A stretch of DNA of 44,890 nt from Acidimicrobiia bacterium (GCA_013694495.1 JACDCH010000546.1:1-44890), one strand, 5' to 3'. Counted from the first letter of the stretch, positions 23,491 through 32,688 are shown. Notes: generated by a model from the letters alone, not told the origin. Numbers and translations are program-made.

Positions 23491-26400
23491 GCGCCGATTG
23501 AGCGGCCGAGGGAACGACCCCTCGTTGGCTCGATCACATCTCGCACGACAGCCGCGACCTGGTCGTGGCGATACCGGGCAAGAAGCTCCCTCGGACGGGA
23601 ACCGATCAGCTCGGCGATCGTGGTGGCGTGCTCCGGGACCACCTCGGCGGACTCGTCGAGGTAGAGACGGATGCTCTCGGCGGCTCGGTCCCAGCAGAGT
23701 CGCTCACGCTGAGCAGACGGTCGTGTTCCGAGGAGCTCGATGATGGCCAGAGGTGGGTCGGCGACGGCCTCGACGGCGAGAGTCAGCCGGCGAGAGGCCA
23801 AGGCCTGGTTCACCAGCTTCCTCTCGGCGAACTGTTCGGCGTGGTCGGCAGCGAACGCTTCGTGCTCGTGCTGCACCCCTTCGAGGCGCCCTACGCGCTG
23901 ATCGGCATGTGTGATCGCCTCGTCGATAGATGCGAGCGGCCTCAGGGCGGCGCGGCGCCGGCTGGGGCGCCAGGCGGCATGGGCCTCCGTCATTCGAGCG
24001 CGCCGGCCAGCCAGCATGGAGAGTCCTCGCCGGGCCTCTGTGAGTTGGTCCGCAACGGATGGCGGCTGCTTGCCGAGCACCGCGTCTAGCTCCCTGGCTC
24101 GCTCTCGCAGCTCCCGCAGCGTTTGACGTTGCGCGAGATGGGCGGCTTGGACAGCGAGTGGGTCGATCTCCGACGCGACGATCTGGTTTCCGCGGCGCGC
24201 GAGCGCCTCCGCGATGGGGCCAAGTCCGGTCTCGGGCACCTCCACGGCGTGGTCGCCAGTCTCGTCGTCGATCTCCCGGTCGCCCTCCACGATGTACAGA
24301 CTGGTTCGCTCGGCAGCTCGGGTGATGGCGACGTAGCCCTCTTCGAACCGGGAGACGTCGGTCGGGTGGTACCTGGCGCGATCGAGCGTCGCTCCTTGCA
24401 CGCCGTGCGTGGTTCGGGCGTAGGCGTGCTCGATGTGGCCAGCATCGAGGTACTCGGCGGGGATGGTGATCGGGCCCTCGTTCATGAACTCGACGACGAT
24501 CTCGCGTCGGCCGACCTTGATGGCGGCGACCCACCCGGTGCTCCCGTTCTTCACGAACTCCGACCGACCGCTTGCGTGGAGGGCGCGGTCGTTGCGGCGG
24601 GCGACGACCTCGTCACCAACCATGAACTCGCGGCCGTGGGCAATGAGGGGCTCGCCCATGAGCACCCCTTCGGCCTTGAGCAGCGTCCGGGCTCGGGTGT
24701 TGAGCGCTCGGCGGGCGGCGTTGGTGCCGGTGAGCATCGGCGCCGCAGAACCAGCGAGGCGGTCGGCCCACCAGTCCTGCACGAGGGCGTCGTACGTCTC
24801 GCGGGCAGTGGGCTGCCGGACGATCTTGCCGGCCAGGTCGTAGCGGTCGAGGGCCTCGTCGATGCGGCCCTCCCTGTAGTCGTCGATGGCCGCGCGCTCG
24901 ATCGGATCGATCTGGCGACGGTTGCCGACGAGCCGGACGAGCTCGGATCCCTTGCGAGCGGCCAGGGCCTTGAAGACGCCACCGGTGTCGACCGAGGCGT
25001 GCTGATCGGGGTCTCCGATCAGCTTGATGCAGCCGCCGACAGCATCGACATGGGAGGCGAGGCGAGCGAGGTCACGGGTACCCACCATCGATGCCTCGTC
25101 AAGCAGGAGGACGGTGCCGGATGCAAAGCGGTAGCCCCGCTGCTCAACGTCGATCAGCAAGCTGGCAATCGTTTGCGCCGACCGCCCCGTGTGGTGTCGG
25201 AAGCCGACGGCTGACTCCAGCTCTGCGGCGGCCGTGGCGCTGACCGCGCACCCGGCGACCGAGGTGCCCGACAAGGCGAAGGCATCGACGCAGGCGGAGG
25301 CGGCGTAGGTCTTGCCCGACCCCGGGCGGCCGACAATCGGTTGAATCGCCTCGGACGATGAGCAGACGGCGCGCACCATCGTCACCTGCTCGTCGGTGAG
25401 ATCGGGCCGCTGGGTCAGGACGAGGTCGATCGCCAAGTCCTTGGCGGCGAGGCCGGGGGCTCGGCGTTGCTCGGCCCACTGCAGGAGACGGGTTTCGATC
25501 TCGACGAGCTCTGGGGTGCTGAAGACCGCGGTACCGCCGGTGAGGATGCGGCGGTTGTCGAGCCCGATGACGACCTGGGAGTTGACTCCGGAGGTGGGGC
25601 CGGCGAGGAGCACAACCCGGTCGGAGGCGATGAACCGATCGGCGAGGCGTTCGACCTCCTCGGCGGGGGCTGCGGACCCGAGCTCGGCGGCGAGGCGCTG
25701 GACGACATCTCGGCGGGTAAAGGTCGAGGCTCGCTCGGTCAGCCCGTGCGCTCCGGCGAGGTGTTCGAAGGTGCGCTCGATGGCGCCGGATCGCTGCTGC
25801 ACGACGTGCGCCCGGTCGAAGCACGCCTCGATCGCGCGCTCGTCGAAGCCGAGGGCGGCGGCCCGTTCCCGCCAGGTGTTGGCCAGGGCGTCCGGGTCGA
25901 CGCTTCGGTCCTTCGCGTTCCGGGTGGCGAGGGTGGCGGCCTGGCGGGCCCGCGCGGAGGTGTAACCGGACTCGGCGAGCAGCTCCTCGATCTCGTCGCG
26001 GCGCTGGCTGAACTCGTCGATCACCCGCTGCGGGACGCCGTCGATGTCGGCGAGGCCGTGGACGATCGGTCCCCACTCGATGCCGAGCCGCTCGGTCAGC
26101 AAGTGGCGAAGGTGGGCTTGGTAGAGGTAGCCGCCGGAGAGGGCGTGGTGGAACAGGAGTCGGCCCTCGAGCGTGCGCCAGGCGTCGGCGACGGTGAGCG
26201 TGAGGTTGGCGACGACGACGTGAGTGTGCAGCAGGGGGTCGCCGGCCCGGCTGCTGCGGTGGTCGAAGGCAGCGGCGACGAGTCCGGCGGTCTGGATGCG
26301 CTCGCCCTTGGACCGGGCCATGGTCGCCTGGGCCTCGTAGTACCTGACGACCTCGTCGACGGCTTCGCGGTGGGCCTGGCGGATGGCGGCCCGCCGCTCG

Positions 26401-26918
26401 GGGTCGGCCAGCGCCCACAGGATGCTGACGCTCTTGGGTGGTCGGAGGGTGAGGTCGAAGCCGGGCCGGCGCTTCGACGGCTTGTGCGCCGTGGCGTAGG
26501 CGTTGACCTGTGCGCGCTGGACGCGCCACCCGATGCGCCGGGTCGTGTCCGACCGGGCCTTCTCACCCTCGAGGGCGCCGGTGGCGAGGAGGCGGCGGGT
26601 GAAGCGGGTGGAGACGTCTAGCTGGGCGGCGGCCTCCTTGACGGTGAGCCAGGCCCCTTCGGGCGCCTCGGAGACGGTCGGCGCCTTGGCCCGCGGGGCA
26701 GCTACCAGCTGCTCGGCCGTGAACGGGTGCTTGCCCTCGAGGAGCGCCCGGAAGTGGTCGGGGTCGACCTCGCCTTGCAGCCCCATCTCCTCGGCCAGCG
26801 AACCGACCCAGCGCCCGGGCGCCTCGCCGCGTCCGAGGTAGTAGGCCTCGGCCGACAGGGCGATCTCGCCGACGTAGTACTCGGCGCCGCCAGGCCGGAT
26901 TCGACCGATGTTCAGCAC
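23484..26918 (-). CDS. MobF (TrwC-type) conjugative relaxase-helicase with inserted HTH
   Basis: The 1144-aa protein starts best at GTG 26918 (VLNIGRIRPGGAEYYV), where Tyr14-15 are the nicking tyrosines. Residues about 90-142 are an excisionase-type HTH (WLTVKEAAAQLDVSTRFTRR) inserted in the relaxase domain. After it come KRRPGFDLTLRPPKSVSILW and LLHTHVVVAN with the HxH metal ligands near 231. The helicase half has GRPGSGKTYA (near 530), LLLDEASMV, HGVQGATLD and YVAITRAAERTSLY. It is therefore a complete nicking and unwinding relaxase for conjugative mobilisation. It is last in an operon with the small HTH gene at 27108-27383. Confidence 0.93.
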   Translation of the reverse strand: MLNIGRIRPGGAEYYVGEIALSAEAYYLGRGEAPGRWVGSLAEEMGLQGEVDPDHFRALLEGKHPFTAEQLVAAPRAKAPTVSEAPEGAWLTVKEAAAQLDVSTRFTRRLLATGALEGEKARSDTTRRIGWRVQRAQVNAYATAHKPSKRRPGFDLTLRPPKSVSILWALADPERRAAIRQAHREAVDEVVRYYEAQATMARSKGERIQTAGLVAAAFDHRSSRAGDPLLHTHVVVANLTLTVADAWRTLEGRLLFHHALSGGYLYQAHLRHLLTERLGIEWGPIVHGLADIDGVPQRVIDEFSQRRDEIEELLAESGYTSARARQAATLATRNAKDRSVDPDALANTWRERAAALGFDERAIEACFDRAHVVQQRSGAIERTFEHLAGAHGLTERASTFTRRDVVQRLAAELGSAAPAEEVERLADRFIASDRVVLLAGPTSGVNSQVVIGLDNRRILTGGTAVFSTPELVEIETRLLQWAEQRRAPGLAAKDLAIDLVLTQRPDLTDEQVTMVRAVCSSSEAIQPIVGRPGSGKTYAASACVDAFALSGTSVAGCAVSATAAAELESAVGFRHHTGRSAQTIASLLIDVEQRGYRFASGTVLLLDEASMVGTRDLARLASHVDAVGGCIKLIGDPDQHASVDTGGVFKALAARKGSELVRLVGNRRQIDPIERAAIDDYREGRIDEALDRYDLAGKIVRQPTARETYDALVQDWWADRLAGSAAPMLTGTNAARRALNTRARTLLKAEGVLMGEPLIAHGREFMVGDEVVARRNDRALHASGRSEFVKNGSTGWVAAIKVGRREIVVEFMNEGPITIPAEYLDAGHIEHAYARTTHGVQGATLDRARYHPTDVSRFEEGYVAITRAAERTSLYIVEGDREIDDETGDHAVEVPETGLGPIAEALARRGNQIVASEIDPLAVQAAHLAQRQTLRELRERARELDAVLGKQPPSVADQLTEARRGLSMLAGRRARMTEAHAAWRPSRRRAALRPLASIDEAITHADQRVGRLEGVQHEHEAFAADHAEQFAERKLVNQALASRRLTLAVEAVADPPLAIIELLGTRPSAQRERLCWDRAAESIRLYLDESAEVVPEHATTIAELIGSRPRELLARYRHDQVAAVVRDVIEPTRGRSLGRSIGAR

Positions 26919-26982
26919 GGGACGCCCCCAGGATCCCGCGGGGTCCGCCGCAGGCGGAACCTGCAAGTCTTTGAAGGCTTGA

Positions 26983-27055
26983 CGTGAGTGGGTCGCGTGG
27001 TGCGTGAGTGAGTCGAAGAGGACGGGTGCGGGCGACGCGGTGGTGAAGGCGTGAG
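26983..27055. repeat. Three CGTGAG motifs between the relaxase and HTH genes
   Basis: CGTGAG occurs at 26983, 27003 and 27050. These are reverse complements of the CTCACG motif repeated eight times on the other side of the small HTH gene. They lie at the 5' end of the relaxase gene, where an operator or a nic-site region would be expected. Confidence 0.5.
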
Positions 27056-27107
27056 GGCGTCGCGCAGTGGTCGGCGCGCGACGGCTCGAGAGGGTGACTG
27101 GCTGAGG

Positions 27108-27383
27108 TCAGGCATTGCTGGCCGGACGGTGCAGCTCGGTGACGGTGGCGGGCCGGGCGACGAGCTCGTCGAGTGCCCACCTCGGGATGACGATGCGCCT
27201 GACGTGCAGCCGCAGGGCATAGAGCTGCCCCTGGTCAATCATGTTGCGGACGGTCCCGGGCGAGATCTTGAGCCGGTCGGCGACCTCGGCGACGGTGTAG
27301 ACGATCGGCGCCTCAGCCGCCGCTCTGCGGCGGGGCTGGGCGTCCGGGACGGGCTTCAGCGGCCCGCAGCGGCGTCGTTCCAC
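27108..27383 (-). CDS. Excisionase-like HTH protein
   Basis: This 91-aa protein starts at GTG 27383, after an AAGGAGG placed four to five bases upstream. Residues about 27-75 read APIVYTVAEVADRLKISPGT and VRNMIDQGQLYALRLHVRRI, a standard MerR/excisionase-type winged HTH, and ALDEL ends the recognition region. It lies between the relaxase gene and a dense array of CTCACG motifs. Those motifs are likely its own binding sites. It may be the excisionase for the tRNA-Arg integrase, or a regulator of mobilisation. Confidence 0.8.
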   Translation of the reverse strand: MERRRCGPLKPVPDAQPRRRAAAEAPIVYTVAEVADRLKISPGTVRNMIDQGQLYALRLHVRRIVIPRWALDELVARPATVTELHRPASNA

Positions 27384-27426
27384 GGGTCCTCCTTCGGGTG
27401 GCAGACGACCACCGTGCGGGATGGCA

Positions 27427-27613
27427 CTCACCCGAGCGCTCACGTTTGGGCTCACCCTCGCGAGATTTCTCAGAATTTCTAGGGAGTGAGCCCCTCCCCA
27501 CTCACGCGCGCTCACGTTTCCACTCACGTTCTCCGGGATTCCGAGGGGTGAGCCCGACTTGGGCTCACGCTCACTCACGTATTGGCTCACCCGCGCTCAC
27601 GTTTGGTCTCACG
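27427..27613. repeat. Array of CTCACG motifs (iteron-like)
   Basis: CTCACG occurs at 27439, 27501, 27511, 27523, 27564, 27574, 27596 and 27608. CTCACC variants lie at 27427, 27451 and 27586, and inverted GTGAGCCC at 27486 and 27548. A longer unit GCGCTCACGTTTGG occurs at 27436 and 27593, with a shorter GCGCTCACGTTT at 27508. The array fills most of the 326-base gap between the small HTH gene (minus) and the HTH gene at 27710 (plus). It could be a multi-copy operator, an origin of transfer or a replication origin; the position beside a relaxase favours one of the first two. Confidence 0.7.
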
Positions 27614-27653
27614 CACGCCGCGATCCCGCCCCTGGAGCCCGGTGAGGCCTTGG

Positions 27654-27685
27654 TTGCGCTTATTTCGATTTGCTCGTACCGTACG
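27654..27685 (+). promoter_or_regulatory. Promoter with palindromic operator for the HTH gene at 27710
   Basis: TTGCGC (27654-27659), a 17-base spacer and TACCGT (27677-27682) form a possible promoter. The palindrome CGTAC-C-GTACG (27675-27685) overlaps the -10 box, suggesting autorepression by the downstream HTH protein. Confidence 0.5.
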
Positions 27686-27709
27686 GGTAGACCGACCGGG
27701 AGCGAAGCG

Positions 27710-28150
27710 ATGGCAAGACCGACCGAAGCAGCGACGATCACCGCGCATCCGAACGAGGCGGCGGAACTCCAATCGCTTGCTACCCATCTCGACGGTGACG
27801 GCGGGGCCGTCGCGTTGAAGGACGCGCTTGGCCACGAAGTCGAGCTGCCGCGTTCGGTGGCGAGGGCGCTCTCCGGGCTGGTCCGCGAGCTTGCCGCCGG
27901 GAACTCGGTGACCGTGGTTCCCACGCAGGCGGAGCTGACCACCCAGCAGGCGGCCGACCTTCTCAACCTGTCGCGGCCTTACTTGGTCCGGCTCCTCGAC
28001 GCGAACCAGATCGCTTCGTCGAAGGTCGGCACGCATCGGCGTGTCCGGCTTGGCGACGTCCTTGAGTACAAGACCCGGCGAGACGAGCACCGCGAGGCCG
28101 TGCTCGCCAGGATGGGCGAACGGGTCGAGGCATCGGGCCTCGAGTACTGA
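27710..28150 (+). CDS. HTH protein resembling antitoxins of PIN-toxin modules
   Basis: This 146-aa protein starts at ATG 27710 (MARPTEAATITAHPNEAAEL). The centre reads LTTQQAADLLNLSRPYLVRL and then a DANQIASSKVGTHRRVRLGD wing, followed by EYKTRRDEHREAVLARM. This is the exact style of excisionase-family antitoxins that in actinomycetes usually precede a PIN-domain toxin gene. No toxin follows: the next sequence is a fragment of a recombinase gene. It is therefore likely an orphan antitoxin or regulator. It lies behind a promoter with its own palindromic site. Confidence 0.75.
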   Translation: MARPTEAATITAHPNEAAELQSLATHLDGDGGAVALKDALGHEVELPRSVARALSGLVRELAAGNSVTVVPTQAELTTQQAADLLNLSRPYLVRLLDANQIASSKVGTHRRVRLGDVLEYKTRRDEHREAVLARMGERVEASGLEY

Positions 28151-28178
28151 CCCGGATTGCCTCTGCCAGACGGCCGGC

Positions 28179-28385
28179 ATGAAGGCGAGACTCCACGACC
28201 TCCGTCACCTCCAGGCCTCGCTCCTCCTCGACGCTGGCGAAGCGGTGACAACAATGACCGCCCGGCTCGGCCACCGAGACACCTCGACGACGCTGAGGGT
28301 CTACGGCCACCTCATGCCGGGCGCCGACACAAGAGCGGCCGAGATCGTCGGGTCGGCCTTCCGCCGGACTACGAGTGACGACTGA
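28179..28385 (+). pseudogene. C-terminal fragment of a tyrosine recombinase
   Basis: The 68 residues LHDLRHLQASLLLDAGEAVT, ARLGHRDTSTTLRVYGHLM match the last part of a tyrosine recombinase: the HxxR, LGH and Tyr positions are present. The N-terminal and core-binding domains and the first catalytic Arg are missing, and no upstream frame supplies them. The fragment directly follows the orphan antitoxin-like gene and precedes the Wadjet-like operon (convergent). It marks an old recombination scar within the island. Confidence 0.8.
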
Positions 28386-28387
28386 GG

Positions 28388-29656
28388 TCAGGAAGAGGAA
28401 TCCCGATGATCGGGCCCCCTGATGACCCGGTGCCGGACGATGTCGAGGGTGGCCAGCTCCTGCTCAACTGGATAGCCCCGATCGAGAACCGACGCAGCGA
28501 ACCACCCAATCAGCGGATCATCGGCGAGCGCGCGCAGGCCGACCATCGCAGGCCCGTCAGGATCAAACGGCGGCCGGGGTGGGTGAGGCCAGGCACCGAC
28601 GTCGATGACCTCCGCAGCCGGCGCGGCTTGGAGCACTCGGCGGGCGATGCGCACGCCTCCCAGGTCGGCGTCGACGATCGCGACGACTCGCGTGCCTGTC
28701 GACGCCAGCAGCTCGAGGAGGCACGCTGCGTCGTCGCCGAACTGGCCGGCGGTGTACACGACCGGCAACGCCGGATGGCGCGCGCAGACGACCTCGGCCG
28801 GTTGCAGGTTCTCGATCACGACGACCGTGCACTCCGTGGTTGAGATGCCGAGGTGCGGCTGGTCGAGCCGGAGGGCAACCGGGCCTCGGATCGGTGCGAG
28901 GTCGACCGAACCGTCCGTGGTCGTCACGACGATCGGCCCGCCGAGGCCGATGCGGTCGCCTCGTCGGAGGCCGAGCTGCTCGAGCACGGCGGCGGGGACG
29001 TTCGCCGCTGTGAGGACGGCTGCGACGTCATGTGCCTTGGTCCCATCGAAGTGCGCCTGCGCAAACGCGCGTGGACCGGCATGATCGATGCCCGCCAACA
29101 GATCGCCGGCCGCCGCAGTGATCACCGCAATGGCCACGGGCGACCTGGCGCTTCGCAGCGCCGAGGCGACCTCGGGGAAGTTGGCGGCGAGTGCCGTGGC
29201 GAGTGACTCCCGCTCGGCGTCGCGCTGCTGCTCCGACTCGATGGTGCGGGCGCGCGCCGTCGACACAGCGACGGCAGCCTCCTCGGTGGGTTGCCACCAG
29301 CGAGGGCCACCGAGGATGCCGCGGCTGTCGACGCCGCAGGCCAAATGGACCACACGGCCGCGCACAAGGGACAACGCGACCTCGAAGGCCTCGTCGCCGT
29401 AGCGGCCGACGACCGTCGACCACCGCCGTCGTCCGGCGCCGAGCGCAAAGAGCCGGTCGGCCTCGACAACTGGGCCTGCCGGATGGTTCGGGTCGTGCAC
29501 CAGCACGACCTCGTTGGTCTTTCGACGCTGCCGACGATCTCTGACTTCGACGAGCTCCCCGTCGCGTTCGACGACCTCGACCAAGGGGACGACGCGACAC
29601 CCGAGCGGAACGCCACCCACCAGGGCGGATGCGCCGTTGGGATCCCAGTGCCTCAC
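28388..29656 (-). CDS. jetD: Wadjet-like JetD, toprim nuclease subunit
   Basis: This 422-aa protein starts with GTG 29656, overlapping the SMC gene stop (GTGA). The C-terminal half holds a toprim-like domain: VVVIENLQPAEVV with Glu near 282, then GQFGDDAACLLELL and IVDADLGGVRIARRVL with the Asp pair near 329-331. This is the JetD/topoVI-A-like topology used by Wadjet to cleave DNA. The N-terminal half is less recognisable. Context (downstream of an SMC-type ATPase and two small subunits) supports the assignment. It is the last gene of the operon, ending three bases from the recombinase fragment. Confidence 0.8.
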   Translation of the reverse strand: MRHWDPNGASALVGGVPLGCRVVPLVEVVERDGELVEVRDRRQRRKTNEVVLVHDPNHPAGPVVEADRLFALGAGRRRWSTVVGRYGDEAFEVALSLVRGRVVHLACGVDSRGILGGPRWWQPTEEAAVAVSTARARTIESEQQRDAERESLATALAANFPEVASALRSARSPVAIAVITAAAGDLLAGIDHAGPRAFAQAHFDGTKAHDVAAVLTAANVPAAVLEQLGLRRGDRIGLGGPIVVTTTDGSVDLAPIRGPVALRLDQPHLGISTTECTVVVIENLQPAEVVCARHPALPVVYTAGQFGDDAACLLELLASTGTRVVAIVDADLGGVRIARRVLQAAPAAEVIDVGAWPHPPRPPFDPDGPAMVGLRALADDPLIGWFAASVLDRGYPVEQELATLDIVRHRVIRGPDHRDSSS

Positions 29657-32600
29657 AGCAGACGACCGGACTCCACCGCCGCGCGCGTCAGCTCAACTCG
29701 GCGGCCGTCAGGGTCGAAGCCCCAAACACGCGTCGGACGGCAGAGCGGCGACGCATCCGAGAGCCGCTCGAACCATAGGAGGAGGCGGGCGGCGCCGAGG
29801 GCGGCGACCTCCTCAAGGACCTTGTCCTGACAGGCAGCGATCACGGTGACGCCGTGGATGTCGGCGACGTGCGCGAAGGCCGACAACACCTGGCGGAGGT
29901 GCTCGCGGCCAAAGTCATTGCCGGCCTCATCGACGATGAGAACTCGACCGGCGGGGTCTTGGGCGGCGAGCAGCGCGGCGAGGACCAGGTGCGTGCGGTG
30001 CTGCTTCTGCATGGCCGAGTTGGCCTGTCGCGTGTATGGCAGCCACTTGGCACCCTGACCGCGGCGCCATTCCGGGGTGACCTCCCAAACCCAGAGGTCG
30101 GTCGGCAGCTCCGGCCGAAGCGAGCGCCAACCGAGCTGCGCGCCGTAACCACCGGCAGCGGCATCGAGTTCGGCGTAGCGCGCGCTGACGTGACCGAGTG
30201 CGGCTTCGATCTGCTGCTCGACCATGTCGCGGTGCCGATCGAGCAGGTCGCCCTGCGTGCCGCACTCCTTGCGGGCGGCACCGATGAGCTCGTCCCACCG
30301 CTCCCGTTCGGCTTCGACGTCCTCGCGAAAGGTGGCGTCGTGGTCGCCCTGTTCGTCGAGCCAGTCGACGAGCGGCTGGGCGACTGTGTCGAACCTGCGG
30401 ACCTCGTTGGTGGAAGGCACGTCGTCGTCGAGCCCACGCCGGGCGCGGATGACCCCTGCGATCGCTGAGGTCGGTGCGCCGAACCCGGAATTCGAATCGA
30501 TGCCGACACGCTCGAGCGCGATGCTGAGCTGTTCGGCGGCCCGCTTCCGGAGCGTGTCCTCCTGGCGGTCGTCGCTCGCGAGCGCGACCCCCGCGGCCTC
30601 GTCGGTGTCGGCCCAAGCACTGCGCCACCCATCGGCGTCGAGGCGCGCGATCGAGGCCCTGGTCGTGTCCATCTCGCGTGCAATGCGCTCCACCTCGTCT
30701 TGAGCGACCCCGAGATCACCCTCGAGACGGTCTCGGGCCTGCGCTGAGGTGTCGTACTGCACTCGAGCGTCGACCAGCTCCGTGTTTGCCATGCGTCGGT
30801 CCGCGTCCGCCTCGGCCAGCGCCCGCCTTCCCGTTGCAAGCTCCCGGGCACGCTCGGACTCCTGCCTGCTCAGGATCTCGAGCTCTGCGGCGGAGCGAAG
30901 CCGCTCGGCGGCGTCGATCGCCAGCTCGTGGGCTTGGAACGCTCGTTCGTGCTTCCCAAGCGTCTCGGCCTGCGCGTGTTCGACCTGTTCCAGCTCGGCG
31001 CGCGCTCGGTCGATTGCGGCGTCTCGGCCGCACAACTCGTGCTCGAACCCGCCGGCCACGACAACGCCAGCGGCGGCGTCGACGTAGGGCACCTCCGACC
31101 GCCCGAGGAGGGTGCGCAGGAACCGGGCGGTTCCGGCAGGTGCCTCAGTCACACCGTCGGGTCGTTGCTCCGTCGAGTCGGGCTCGACGATGACGAGGAC
31201 CGTGCCGGGCGGAGCGGAGGCGATGGCTCGATCGCGATGCTCGACAGGGATGACGAACGCGCCTCGCCACGGGGCGAGCAGCGGCTCCCACAGGGGACGT
31301 GCTGCCTCGTCGAGCACGATGCCGTCGATGAGCGACGTCGCGTTGACCTGCGCCGAGTCGAGCGCGGCGTGCGCTTGGGGGTCGGCCTCGCCGTGTTTCA
31401 TGATCGCCGCGAGGGTTGACTGCGCGCGATGGACATAGGTCTCGGCAGCACCAAGCGCGCGGATCGCTAGATCGAGCGCGTCCGCTGCGTCGGTCGCTCG
31501 AGACTCCGCATCTTCGAGGGTGACCCCGGCTGGGGCGGCGATCGCCTTCGTCGTGAGCGATGTGATCCGCTCCGCCAGCTGGTCGAGTTGGACGCCGCGT
31601 CGGACGACGTCCTCGTTTGCAGCCGTGTACCGCTGCTCGGCCTCCTCGTGAGCGCGCTGCGCCGATTCGACCAACCCTTCGAGCGTCGGGGCGTCGGGGA
31701 GGTCCGCCAGGCGAGCTGCGATGTCGCGGACAGCGGTACTGGCGGCGTTCTGGCTGGACGACAGGTCGAGGATGTGCGCGTCGAGCCGCTCCTGCTCCGA
31801 CACGGCGTCGAGGAGCTTGCGGGCGATGCGGAGCCGCCAGAGCCGCTTGCCTTCGGCGATGGCGTCCCGCGCGCTGTCGCGAGCGTCGATCTCCCCGAGG
31901 GTGGCCGCCCACTCCCGCTCGCGGCGTTCATGCTCGTCGATGCGGGTGGCGAGCCGCTGCTGCGCGTCGGCGAGCTTCGACCGCAGCTCTCGCTCGCCGT
32001 CGATGAGGTGCTCCAGCCCGAGGAGCACGATCAGCTCACTCCCGATGCGTGACGGGCTCAGCCGGGCCTGGAGCTGCATCAGTGAAGTGTCGGTGTCTCG
32101 GTTGCCCCGGCTGGTGACGTAGGCAAGGCATCGTCCGGTCCCGCCGTAGAGCTGCTCCACGAAGGAGGTCGGGCCGATCTGGTGTTCGCGGCCAAGTTCG
32201 TTCCACATCGTGGCCGCCTGGTCGCGCTCGGCGACGAGGTGGACACCGGGCGCCCACCGGGCGGTGAGCCGGGGCGTGTCGTCGGAGGAGATCCGCACCC
32301 AGACGGTCAGCTCGTCGTAGTTCCCGTCGGCCGTGACGTGGGCGAAGACGCCGGCGACATAGCCGACCCGAGCCGGGTCGTAGAGGCCGGCGGCGTCGCC
32401 AGAGAGGTCGGGGTCGAAGAGCAGGCCGAGCGCGTCGGCGCCGCCGGTGGTCGCCACCCGCCATTCGGGGTCGCCGAGCAGAAGCGACACTGAGGCCAGG
32501 AAGGTCGTCTTGCCACTCCCGTTGGAGTCCCGGTCGGGACCGGTGCCTGACACGGCAACCAGCGCCGAGGGCACGAGCGGCACCGGGTGGTGGGTGAGCC

Positions 32601-32688
32601 GCCCGAGTTCGATGGTCTGCACGGCAATCAGCTGGCGGCGACCAACGATGCCAGCGGCGGGCGCGCCGAACAGGGTGGGCTCATTCAT
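29653..32688 (-). CDS. jetC: Wadjet-like JetC, SMC-type ATPase
   Basis: The 1011-aa protein has an SMC-like split ATPase. Walker A DSNGSGKTTFLAS lies near residues 55-62, a long region of charged coiled coil follows (about 230-810) interrupted by a middle hinge-like segment near 450-530 (LWEPLLAPWRGAFVIPVEH), and Walker B RVLIVDEAGNDFG lies near residue 914. No LSGGQ-like signature is obvious; the region YTRQANSAMQKQHRTHLVLA sits at that place, as in MukB-like proteins. At about 1000 residues it is at the short end for an SMC. In Wadjet the JetABC motor extrudes DNA loops and JetD cuts plasmid DNA. It overlaps jetD and the upstream subunit by four bases each. Confidence 0.88.
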   Translation of the reverse strand: MNEPTLFGAPAAGIVGRRQLIAVQTIELGRLTHHPVPLVPSALVAVSGTGPDRDSNGSGKTTFLASVSLLLGDPEWRVATTGGADALGLLFDPDLSGDAAGLYDPARVGYVAGVFAHVTADGNYDELTVWVRISSDDTPRLTARWAPGVHLVAERDQAATMWNELGREHQIGPTSFVEQLYGGTGRCLAYVTSRGNRDTDTSLMQLQARLSPSRIGSELIVLLGLEHLIDGERELRSKLADAQQRLATRIDEHERREREWAATLGEIDARDSARDAIAEGKRLWRLRIARKLLDAVSEQERLDAHILDLSSSQNAASTAVRDIAARLADLPDAPTLEGLVESAQRAHEEAEQRYTAANEDVVRRGVQLDQLAERITSLTTKAIAAPAGVTLEDAESRATDAADALDLAIRALGAAETYVHRAQSTLAAIMKHGEADPQAHAALDSAQVNATSLIDGIVLDEAARPLWEPLLAPWRGAFVIPVEHRDRAIASAPPGTVLVIVEPDSTEQRPDGVTEAPAGTARFLRTLLGRSEVPYVDAAAGVVVAGGFEHELCGRDAAIDRARAELEQVEHAQAETLGKHERAFQAHELAIDAAERLRSAAELEILSRQESERARELATGRRALAEADADRRMANTELVDARVQYDTSAQARDRLEGDLGVAQDEVERIAREMDTTRASIARLDADGWRSAWADTDEAAGVALASDDRQEDTLRKRAAEQLSIALERVGIDSNSGFGAPTSAIAGVIRARRGLDDDVPSTNEVRRFDTVAQPLVDWLDEQGDHDATFREDVEAERERWDELIGAARKECGTQGDLLDRHRDMVEQQIEAALGHVSARYAELDAAAGGYGAQLGWRSLRPELPTDLWVWEVTPEWRRGQGAKWLPYTRQANSAMQKQHRTHLVLAALLAAQDPAGRVLIVDEAGNDFGREHLRQVLSAFAHVADIHGVTVIAACQDKVLEEVAALGAARLLLWFERLSDASPLCRPTRVWGFDPDGRRVELTRAAVESGRLL

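Noticed and set aside
25467..26621. Long frame antisense to the relaxase
   Set aside because: Shadow of the MobF gene, whose motifs are complete on the minus strand.
27463..27480. AGATTTCTCAGAATTTCT as a separate palindromic element
   Set aside because: Short, imperfect and inside the CTCACG array; not enough to call an element.
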